NCBI GenBank assembly: GCA_903832395.1
Contig: CAILBF010000164.1
Location: 1 to 7,247, forward strand
DNA: 7,247 nucleotides
Direction: 5' to 3'
DNA from: an uncultured Actinomycetes bacterium
Lineage (GTDB): Bacteria > Actinomycetota > Actinomycetes > Nanopelagicales > Nanopelagicaceae
The translations under genes were made by a program, and so were the position numbers. Positions 1 to 5,376 of this stretch are shown one piece after another. Under the pieces are notes generated by a model. That model saw only the letters and a list, made by a program, of their open reading frames with translations. It was not told where the DNA came from and ran no database searches. Within the stretch, counting starts at the first letter, position 1. The number at the start of each line of letters is the position of its first letter.

Positions 1-819
1 ATCTAATAAATCGCGAACATGGATGAAGCCAACAACTTCATCCGTTGATCCGCGGACAACCGGGTAGCGTGAATGCGCCTTATCAACGGCTAATTCAATC
101 GCTTTGCCAACGGTGAGCGTTGCATCCATGAAATCAACTTCAGTGCGCGGAACCATTACTTCATGGACCTGTCGCTCTGATGCATTGAAGACTTCTTCAA
201 CAATGTCGCGCTCTTCGGCAGTAAGGGCTGCATGGCCGGCTACTAAATCAAGTAGCTCTTCTTCACTCATTGCACTTCGTTGCTCTTTTGGATCAACGCC
301 AAATAAACGCACAACAAAATCGGTTGAATGGGAGAGCAGCCAAATAATTGGTCTGAAAATCTTCGCGATGACATCGATAATTCCAGCCGATGCAAGCGAA
401 ATTTCTTCGGAGCGAAATAACGCAAGACGCTTTGGTACGAGCTCGCCAAAGACAAGCGAGAAATAGGCGATCACTAACGTCACGCCGATAATTGAAAGCG
501 TTGTGCTCAAGCCATGCGATAGTCCGCGCTTCTCAAGCCATGGGATTACAAAGCCACCGAGTTTTTCTGCACCTAGAGCAGCCGATAAAAAGCCGCAGAA
601 AGTCACGCCGACTTGGGCCGCAGCTAAAAAGCGGTTCGGGTTTTGTGCTAACTGTGCAACGCGAGCGCCACGTTTTCCACGTGAGGCTAATTGACGAACC
701 TGACTATCGCGGAGAGAAATGAGCGCTATTTCAGCGGCAACAAAAAGTGCGGCCGTGAGGATGAGGGCTGCCACTACAGCCAAATCAATAAACAGTGTTC
801 CTAGCGAGTGCGACTCCAT
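1..819 (-). CDS. CNNM (DUF21) / CBS-domain membrane protein, HlyC/CorC family, 3'-truncated by window edge
   Basis: The minus-strand frame is open with no stop from the ATG at 819 to base 1, giving 273 residues of a protein that continues outside the window. Residues about 10-34, 64-84, 105-124 and a weaker hydrophobic stretch near 146-175 look like the membrane helices of a CNNM/DUF21 domain; the family signatures NPNRFLAAAQVGVT (60-73) and GELVPKR (125-131) are visible. A cytoplasmic CBS domain starts around 222 with VPRTEV, followed by HSRYPVV and the start of a GFIHVRDLLD segment at the edge. Family members are annotated as hemolysin-like or CorC-like proteins and some affect Mg2+ or other cation export; the substrate here cannot be told. 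A second CBS domain and a CorC_HlyC C-terminal domain are expected beyond the edge. ATG 819 was preferred because it places the first helix at the normal distance from the N terminus; an in-frame ATG at 864 exists but would add a basic tail. Confidence 0.9.
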   Translation of the reverse strand, partial: MESHSLGTLFIDLAVVAALILTAALFVAAEIALISLRDSQVRQLASRGKRGARVAQLAQNPNRFLAAAQVGVTFCGFLSAALGAEKLGGFVIPWLEKRGLSHGLSTTLSIIGVTLVIAYFSLVFGELVPKRLALFRSEEISLASAGIIDVIAKIFRPIIWLLSHSTDFVVRLFGVDPKEQRSAMSEEELLDLVAGHAALTAEERDIVEEVFNASERQVHEVMVPRTEVDFMDATLTVGKAIELAVDKAHSRYPVVRGSTDEVVGFIHVRDLLD

Positions 820-829
820 TATGAACGTA

Positions 830-835
830 ACTATA
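830..835 (-). promoter_or_regulatory. Candidate -10 element of the CNNM/CBS gene (near-leaderless)
   Basis: Read on the minus strand, TATAGT ends 10 bases before the ATG at 819. A start point about 7 bases downstream would leave only about 4 untranslated bases, and no Shine-Dalgarno sequence lies at a normal distance (the only purine run, GAGGGGG, is over 20 bases upstream). Leaderless or near-leaderless genes are common in Actinobacteria. No convincing -35 is seen. Confidence 0.45.
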
Positions 836-857
836 CGGCACCCCCTCGGTTGCGGTC

Positions 858-886
858 TTTGCATATAAGGCTTTACCGCGTAACCT
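858..886 (+). promoter_or_regulatory. Weak candidate promoter of the sugar-ABC ATPase gene
   Basis: TTTGCA (858-863) and TAACCT (881-886) are separated by 17 bases. Each matches the housekeeping sigma consensus only partly (the -10 fits TANNNT). The predicted start near 893 would fall inside the palindrome at 888-899 and give a leader of about 74 bases. This is the best pair I could find in the region but it is not strong. Confidence 0.25.
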
Positions 887-887
887 T

Positions 888-899
888 GCCAACGTTGGC
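888..899. promoter_or_regulatory. Perfect 12-bp palindrome GCCAACGTTGGC, candidate LacI-family operator
   Basis: GCCAACGTTGGC is its own reverse complement. Its AACGTT core with a central CG step is the pattern typical of operators bound by LacI/GalR-family regulators, which often control sugar uptake genes. It lies between the two divergent genes, 68 bases before the ATG of the sugar-ABC ATPase and close to its possible start point. The palindrome is seen directly; the regulator class is inference. Confidence 0.45.
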
Positions 900-930
900 C
901 GACCGGCCATCACCTTCATCCTCGGACCGT

Positions 931-948
931 CGGGCACGTACCTGCCCG
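931..948 (+). other. Leader hairpin just upstream of the ATPase ribosome binding site
   Basis: CGGGCA (931-936) and TGCCCG (943-948) form a perfect 6-bp stem with a 6-base loop. It ends 3 bases before the AAGGAG ribosome binding site. The surrounding leader (897-949) is clearly GC-richer than the flanking coding DNA, and also contains GGCCGACCGGCC (897-908) and a CCGAC/GTCGG pair (899-903 with 929-933) that could compete with this stem. No known riboswitch class was recognised. Confidence 0.4.
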
Positions 949-951
949 GAG

Positions 952-957
952 AAGGAG
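952..957 (+). promoter_or_regulatory. Ribosome binding site AAGGAG deciding the ATPase start
   Basis: AAGGAG lies 9 bases before the ATG at 967. It decides between this start and an upstream in-frame ATG at 808, which overlaps the divergent gene and would add 53 residues unlike any ABC ATPase. Confidence 0.8.
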
Positions 958-966
958 AGAAATCTC

Positions 967-2046
967 ATGGCATCAGTAGTTTTCGAAGCCGCATCACGTA
1001 TCTATCCAGGCACAACAGCACCTGCAGTTGATAAATTAAATCTCACTGTCAATGACGGTGAGTTTTTGGTTTTAGTCGGCCCATCAGGTTGCGGTAAGTC
1101 AACATCACTTCGTATGTTGGCAGGACTTGAAGAAATCGACACTGGTCGGATCTTGATCGGTGATCGCGACGTTACAAACGTTGCACCAAAAGATCGCGAT
1201 ATCGCGATGGTCTTCCAGTCATATGCGCTTTACCCACATATGACGGTTGCAGAGAATATGGGCTTTGCATTAAAAATTGCAGGCACACCAAAAGATGAGC
1301 GCGAACGCCGCGTCCTTGAAGCGGCAAAACTGCTCGACCTTGAGCCTTACTTAGAGCGCAAGCCAAAAGCTCTTTCAGGTGGACAACGTCAGCGCGTTGC
1401 AATGGGTCGCGCAATTGTTCGCGAACCTCAGGTCTTCCTTATGGATGAGCCTTTATCAAACCTTGATGCGAAGTTGCGCGTTGCAACTCGTACACAAATC
1501 GCTGCACTACAGCGCCGCCTTGGAATCACAACGGTTTACGTAACGCACGACCAAGTTGAAGCTATGACGATGGGTGATCGCGTTGCAGTACTTAAAGATG
1601 GCTTGCTCCAGCAAGTAGATACACCACGTAATCTTTACGATAACCCAGCAAACGCTTTCGTTGCCGGCTTTATCGGATCTCCGGCAATGAACTTGCTCAA
1701 TGCACCAATCGTTAATGGCCAGGCAATGCTTGGAAATCTTGGAATCGCAGTGCCAACATCAGCTGGCAACGAGGTCACTGTTGGTGTTCGCCCAGAGGGC
1801 TTTACTCCAGCAAGTGATGGCTTCCATGTATTGGTCGAGGTTGTTGAAGAGCTTGGCTCGGATGCATTTGTTTACGGAAAACCAGCCGATACGAACGTTA
1901 AGTTTGCTCAAGCAGGAGATGAAGGCGCACAGATCATCGTGCGCTGGGATCCAAAGAATCCTCCAAAGCCAGGTGAGACAATTGCTGTCACTGCAAATCC
2001 ATCGTCAGTGCACTTGTTTAACTCAACAACTGGAGAGCGTATTTAA
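967..2046 (+). CDS. ugpC: Sugar ABC transporter ATP-binding protein, UgpC/MsiK/MalK type
   Basis: A 359-residue ATPase of carbohydrate-uptake ABC importers (CUT1); it sits as a dimer on the inner membrane face and hydrolyses ATP to drive import. The nucleotide-binding domain is complete: Walker A GPSGCGKST (38-46), Q-loop Gln84, signature LSGGQ (136-140), Walker B ending in Asp160-Glu161, D-loop SNLD (164-167) and switch His194. Residues about 235-359 form the C-terminal regulatory (MOI/TOBE-like) region, with the family phrase GVRPEG. Length is normal for the family. No permease or binding protein is nearby and the gene has its own terminator, so it resembles stand-alone multi-sugar ATPases such as Streptomyces MsiK that serve several importers. 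The symbol ugpC is the usual family label; glycerol-phosphate specificity is not implied, and msiK may describe the role better. Confidence 0.95.
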   Translation: MASVVFEAASRIYPGTTAPAVDKLNLTVNDGEFLVLVGPSGCGKSTSLRMLAGLEEIDTGRILIGDRDVTNVAPKDRDIAMVFQSYALYPHMTVAENMGFALKIAGTPKDERERRVLEAAKLLDLEPYLERKPKALSGGQRQRVAMGRAIVREPQVFLMDEPLSNLDAKLRVATRTQIAALQRRLGITTVYVTHDQVEAMTMGDRVAVLKDGLLQQVDTPRNLYDNPANAFVAGFIGSPAMNLLNAPIVNGQAMLGNLGIAVPTSAGNEVTVGVRPEGFTPASDGFHVLVEVVEELGSDAFVYGKPADTNVKFAQAGDEGAQIIVRWDPKNPPKPGETIAVTANPSSVHLFNSTTGERI

Positions 2047-2055
2047 CTACTAATT

Positions 2056-2093
2056 AAAAAAACCCGCGGAGCATAAAGCTCCGCGGGTTTTTT
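2056..2093. terminator. Bidirectional intrinsic terminator between converging genes
   Basis: AACCCGCGGAGC (2061-2072) pairs perfectly with GCTCCGCGGGTT (2078-2089) around a 5-base loop. The stem is flanked by seven A on the left (2056-2062) and six T on the right (2088-2093), so each strand gives a GC-rich hairpin followed by a U tract. It ends transcription of the ABC ATPase (stop at 2044-2046) and of the DUF779 gene, whose TAA (2092-2094) lies in the tract itself. Confidence 0.95.
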
Positions 2094-2493
2094 ATGCGCC
2101 GGTTTTAACTGGAGAATTTTCTAGCAATGCCCACTCTTCGTCAGTAAATAACCGTGAGCGAATGAGAAAGCGTTTGCCCTCTGGTGACTCGAGTGAGAAA
2201 CCTCCGCCACGGCCAACAACGACATCGATTGTTAAATGGGTGTGTTTCCAATACTCAAATTGTGAGGCCGACATCCAAATTTGAATTGGCTCAGCGATGT
2301 CAGTGATTATGAATTCACCGATTAATACATCGGAGCCACCCACACGGAATTCACCTTTGAGGTAACACATAGGCGAAGATCCATCACAGCACCCACCTGA
2401 TTGATGAAACATCAGTGGGCCGTTTATTTTAGTGAGCTTTAGTAATAGCTCTGCCGCCTCGGGTGTGTAATCAACGCGAGACGGCAGAGACAT
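2092..2493 (-). CDS. DUF779 protein, partner of aldehyde dehydrogenase
   Basis: A 133-residue soluble protein of the DUF779 family. Its biochemical role is not established. Visible conserved features are a Cys-rich segment HQSGGCCDGSSPMC (30-43, with His30, Cys35, Cys36 and Cys43) and the motif YWKHTHL (81-87) followed by GRGGGFSLESPEGKRF (94-109). These Cys and His residues could bind a metal or act in redox or thiol chemistry, which is inference. No signal peptide or membrane helix is seen. The ATG is 9 bases after the aldehyde dehydrogenase stop, and the AAGGAG site overlaps that stop, so the two are very likely co-transcribed and translationally coupled. The same pairing occurs elsewhere in Actinobacteria (from memory, Rv0458-Rv0459 in M. 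tuberculosis). Its stop codon lies inside the shared terminator. Confidence 0.92.
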   Translation of the reverse strand: MSLPSRVDYTPEAAELLLKLTKINGPLMFHQSGGCCDGSSPMCYLKGEFRVGGSDVLIGEFIITDIAEPIQIWMSASQFEYWKHTHLTIDVVVGRGGGFSLESPEGKRFLIRSRLFTDEEWALLENSPVKTGA

Positions 2494-2498
2494 TAGTA

Positions 2499-2504
2499 CT
2501 CCTT
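2499..2504 (-). promoter_or_regulatory. Ribosome binding site of DUF779 gene overlapping the upstream stop codon
   Basis: On the minus strand TAAGGAG contains both the aldehyde dehydrogenase stop (TAA, 2503-2505) and an AAGGAG site 5 bases before the DUF779 ATG. A ribosome ending on the first gene is delivered onto the initiation site of the second. Confidence 0.8.
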
Positions 2505-4026
2505 AAAAGAAACCGAGCTTGTTTGGTGAGTATGAAACTAGCAGGTTCTTTGTTTGTTGGTAGTGATCAAGCATCATCTTATGGTTCTCACGGCCAATTC
2601 CAGAGGCTTTGTAACCACCGAAGGCGGCACCAGCTGGATATGCGTGATAACAGTTAGTCCATACGCGCCCAGCTTGGATTGCTCGGCCCGCACGATATGC
2701 AGTATTCATATCGCGAGTCCAGACTCCAGCACCTAGGCCGTACAAACTGTCGTTGGCGATTTCCATAGCGTTATCGAAACCATCAAACTTTGTAACTGAT
2801 ACAACTGGACCAAAGATCTCCTCTTGGAAGATACGCATTTTGTTATGGCCTTCAAAGATAGTTGGCATAACGTAGTAGCCACCGGAAAGTTCTCCGCCCA
2901 AATCTGCGCGTTCTCCTCCAGTAATTACCTTTGCGCCCTCTTTCTTGCCGATATCTAAGTAAGAGAGGATTTTTTCTAACTGATCAGAACTGGCTTGGGC
3001 ACCAATCATTGTTGATAGATCTAGCGGGTGTCCCTGCTTAATTGCATTGGTACGTGCAGTGACGTCACCTAAGAACTTGTCATACATCTTTGTATCAATG
3101 AGTCCGCGGGAAGGACAGGTACAAACTTCACCCTGATTCACGGCAAACATTACGAAGCCTTCTAGGGCCTTGTCATAAAATGCATCATCCTCTGCTGCAA
3201 CATCGGCGAAGAAGATATTCGGACTCTTGCCACCAAGTTCAAGCGTGACAGGGATGATGTTTTCAGATGCGTACTGCATGATGAGGCGTCCCGTTGAGGT
3301 TTCACCAGTGAATGCGATCTTTGCAATACGTGGAGATGATGCAAGTGGCTTTCCAGCTTCGACACCAAAACCGTTAACGATATTGACGACGCCATCTGGC
3401 AATAGATCTTTAATGATGTCCATTAAAAATAGAATTGAGACAGGAGTCTGCTCGGCTGGCTTTAGGACGACACAGTTACCTGCGGCAAGGGCTGGAGCTA
3501 ACTTCCAGACGGCCATCAAGATTGGGAAGTTCCACGGAATAATTTGGCCAACTACACCAAGAGGTTCGTGGAAGTGATAGGCAACAGTGTCTTCATCTAA
3601 CTCACCGGCAGATCCTTCTTGAGCACGGATAGCGGCGGCAAAGTATCTGAAGTGATCGATGGCAAGTGGAATATCAACATAGAGCGCTTCACGAATTGGC
3701 TTTCCGTTTTCCCATGTTTCGGCAACGGCGATAGCTTCGACATTTGCCTCCATGCGATCGGCGATCTTGTTCAAAATGATTGCGCGAGCAGTTGCAGATG
3801 TCTTGCCCCATGCAGGAGCGGCTGCATGGGCGGCATCTAGCGCCTTATCAATATCTTTAGCATTTCCGCGCGCAACATCACAGAAGACTTTTCCAGTTAC
3901 TGGCGTGACATTTTCGAAGTATTGACCTGAATCTGGCTTTTCATACTTGCCATTGATCCAATGGTCATACCGTTGTAAATATGTAACTTTGCTTCCGGGT
4001 TGCCCCGGTGCTACGAAATCAGTCAT
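2503..4026 (-). CDS. NAD(P)-dependent aldehyde dehydrogenase, ThcA/AcoD-like
   Basis: A complete 507-residue aldehyde dehydrogenase, oxidising an aldehyde to the carboxylic acid with NAD(P)+ in the cytoplasm. Catalytic residues are all present: Asn166 in IPWNFP, Lys189 in VLKPAEQTP (cofactor contact), FTGETSTG (239-246, Rossmann loop), general base Glu263 in LELGGKSPN and nucleophile Cys302 in NQGEVCTCPSR. Length, the N-terminal YDHWINGKY and the CTC active site match the ThcA/AcoD/acetaldehyde-dehydrogenase-II group of about 506 residues, active on short aliphatic aldehydes in characterised members; the substrate here is unproven. GGAG lies 5 bases before the ATG. It leads a two-gene unit with the DUF779 gene and has its own promoter region carrying three inverted repeats, which suggests inducible expression. 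No alcohol dehydrogenase is adjacent. Confidence 0.95.
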   Translation of the reverse strand: MTDFVAPGQPGSKVTYLQRYDHWINGKYEKPDSGQYFENVTPVTGKVFCDVARGNAKDIDKALDAAHAAAPAWGKTSATARAIILNKIADRMEANVEAIAVAETWENGKPIREALYVDIPLAIDHFRYFAAAIRAQEGSAGELDEDTVAYHFHEPLGVVGQIIPWNFPILMAVWKLAPALAAGNCVVLKPAEQTPVSILFLMDIIKDLLPDGVVNIVNGFGVEAGKPLASSPRIAKIAFTGETSTGRLIMQYASENIIPVTLELGGKSPNIFFADVAAEDDAFYDKALEGFVMFAVNQGEVCTCPSRGLIDTKMYDKFLGDVTARTNAIKQGHPLDLSTMIGAQASSDQLEKILSYLDIGKKEGAKVITGGERADLGGELSGGYYVMPTIFEGHNKMRIFQEEIFGPVVSVTKFDGFDNAMEIANDSLYGLGAGVWTRDMNTAYRAGRAIQAGRVWTNCYHAYPAGAAFGGYKASGIGRENHKMMLDHYQQTKNLLVSYSPNKLGFF

Positions 4027-4050
4027 TTCTACTCCAATTCAAAGCACGCG

Positions 4051-4062
4051 AAGTGCGCACTT
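4051..4062. promoter_or_regulatory. Perfect 12-bp palindrome AAGTGCGCACTT at the aldehyde dehydrogenase transcription start
   Basis: AAGTGCGCACTT is its own reverse complement. From the predicted start near 4066 it spans about +4 to +15 of the aldehyde dehydrogenase transcript, a classic repressor position. As RNA it could form only a 4-bp stem with a 4-base loop, so a DNA operator is the more likely reading. Confidence 0.45.
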
Positions 4063-4072
4063 AGTTGCATTG

Positions 4073-4101
4073 AAAGTAGACCTCATATGAGAGCCTGACA
4101 A
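4073..4101 (-). promoter_or_regulatory. Promoter of the aldehyde dehydrogenase-DUF779 unit
   Basis: On the minus strand TTGTCA (4096-4101, 5 of 6 matches to TTGACA) is followed after exactly 17 bases by TACTTT (4073-4078, fits TANNNT). Predicted start near 4066 gives a leader of about 40 bases ending in the GGAG before the ATG at 4026. Spacing and position make this the best promoter in the window. Confidence 0.6.
4082..4091. promoter_or_regulatory. 10-bp palindrome CTCATATGAG centred in the promoter spacer
   Basis: CTCATATGAG is its own reverse complement. Its centre (4086.5) lies within half a base of the middle of the 17-base spacer between the -35 and -10 elements, where a bound dimer would block or remodel RNA polymerase binding. 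The regulator family is unknown. Confidence 0.4.
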
Positions 4102-4123
4102 GAGGTGAGCGAGTTCTACCTCT
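4101..4123. promoter_or_regulatory. Inverted repeat AGAGGT-N11-ACCTCT next to the -35 element
   Basis: Two perfect 6-base arms (4101-4106 and 4118-4123) separated by 11 bases. Its centre is about 46 bases upstream of the predicted start and its edge touches the -35 hexamer, a position used by activators. It could also form an RNA hairpin at the end of the isocitrate dehydrogenase transcript, but there is no T tract after it on the minus strand. Confidence 0.3.
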
Positions 4124-4145
4124 CCAAAGTGTGGCGAATAGAGAG

Positions 4146-5360
4146 TTAAGCCATTGCTTTCTTTAGATTTTCATCGATCGATGCCAAGAACTCCTGGGTT
4201 GTTTGCCAAGGGGCATCCCTAGAAATCAAGAGTGAGAGATCCTTAGTCATATGTCCCTGCTCAACTGTCTCAATACAGATACGCTCTAGAGTGTCGCAGA
4301 ATGCAGCGAGCTCTGGATTGTTATCTAACTTTGCACGGTGGGCTAAACCACGAGTCCATGCAAAGATCGATGCAATCGGATTTGTAGAGGTTGCATTGCC
4401 CTTTTGGTGCTCACGATAGTGACGAGTCACAGTTCCGTGCGCAGCTTCAGACTCAACAATTTTTCCATCTGGTGTCATCAAAACTGATGTCATTAAACCA
4501 AGTGAGCCATAACCCTGAGCAACAGTGTCGGATTGAACATCGCCGTCATAGTTCTTACATGCCCAGACATATCCACCCTCCATGCGAAGGGACATCGCAA
4601 CCATGTCATCGATTAAGCGGTGCTCATACCAAATTCCAGCTGTATCAAAAGCAGCCTTAAACTCAGCTTGGAAAATCTCTTCAAAGATATCTTTAAAGCG
4701 ACCATCGTAGGCTTTCAAAATTGTGTTCTTAGTTGAAAGGTACACAGGGAACTTACGGTTAAGTCCATAGTTCAGTGATGCGCGTGCAAAGTCCCGGATT
4801 GATTCATCCATGTTGTACATACCCATTGCAACACCTGATGATGGAAAATCAAAGACGTTATATTCAATTGGCTTTGAACCATCTTCCGGGACAAAGGTCA
4901 TTGTTAATTTGCCCGCACTTGGAACTAGGAAATCTGTGGCTTTGTACTGATCACCAAAAGCGTGGCGGCCAATAACAATTGGCTTAGTCCAATGAGGTAC
5001 TAGGCGGGGCACATTGCTGATAATGATTGGTTCACGAAAAATAACGCCACCCAAGATATTGCGGACGGTTCCATTAGGCGATCTCCACATCTTTTTAAGG
5101 CCAAATTCCTCAACGCGGGCCTCATCCGGAGTGATAGTCGCGCACTTGATGCCAACACCATGCTTTTGAATTGCATGAGCTGAATCAATGGTTACTTGAT
5201 CATCGGTTGCGTCGCGATTCTCCATGCCAAGGTCGTAGTAATCGAGCTTCACATCAAGGTAAGGAAGGATCAATGATTCCTTAATGAATTGCCAGATGAT
5301 GCGCGTCATTTCATCGCCATCTAATTCGACAACGGTTCCTTCTACTTTGATCTTGGCCAT
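4146..5360 (-). CDS. icd: NADP-dependent isocitrate dehydrogenase, homodimeric eukaryote-like type
   Basis: A complete 404-residue enzyme converting isocitrate to 2-oxoglutarate and CO2, a TCA step that normally yields NADPH in this subgroup. It aligns by eye with human IDH1 almost without gaps: Thr77, Ser94, Asn96, Arg100, Arg109 and Arg132 (in GRHAFGDQY) bind isocitrate at the same residue numbers, with Tyr139, Lys211 (STKNT) and the metal-binding Asp251, Asp274 and Asp278. The NADP-binding segment HGTVTRHYREHQKG is present. This is the homodimeric eukaryote-like subfamily, not the monomeric form of about 740 residues found in many Actinobacteria such as Streptomyces. The ATG is 16 bases after the mdh stop, with AGGGGG as a likely ribosome binding site, so it is probably the last gene of the folD-mdh operon. 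No intrinsic terminator follows. Confidence 0.97.
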   Translation of the reverse strand: MAKIKVEGTVVELDGDEMTRIIWQFIKESLILPYLDVKLDYYDLGMENRDATDDQVTIDSAHAIQKHGVGIKCATITPDEARVEEFGLKKMWRSPNGTVRNILGGVIFREPIIISNVPRLVPHWTKPIVIGRHAFGDQYKATDFLVPSAGKLTMTFVPEDGSKPIEYNVFDFPSSGVAMGMYNMDESIRDFARASLNYGLNRKFPVYLSTKNTILKAYDGRFKDIFEEIFQAEFKAAFDTAGIWYEHRLIDDMVAMSLRMEGGYVWACKNYDGDVQSDTVAQGYGSLGLMTSVLMTPDGKIVESEAAHGTVTRHYREHQKGNATSTNPIASIFAWTRGLAHRAKLDNNPELAAFCDTLERICIETVEQGHMTKDLSLLISRDAPWQTTQEFLASIDENLKKAMA

Positions 5361-5376
5361 GCTTGGAGCCCCCTAT

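Noticed and set aside
104..466. Plus-strand open frame of 120 codons
   Set aside because: It is Ser/Thr-rich low-complexity sequence lying antisense to the well-supported CNNM/CBS gene; no ribosome binding site or family features.
862..864. In-frame upstream ATG for the CNNM/CBS gene
   Set aside because: It would prepend 15 residues of mostly basic sequence across the TATAGT element and no ribosome binding site precedes it; not fully excluded.
808..966. N-terminal extension of the sugar ABC ATPase to the ATG at 808
   Set aside because: It adds 53 residues with no ABC ATPase character, overlaps the divergent gene, and ignores the AAGGAG placed correctly before the ATG at 967.
4101..4123. AGAGGT/ACCTCT hairpin as an intrinsic terminator for icd
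   Set aside because: The stem is only 6 bp with an 11-base loop and no T tract follows on the minus strand.
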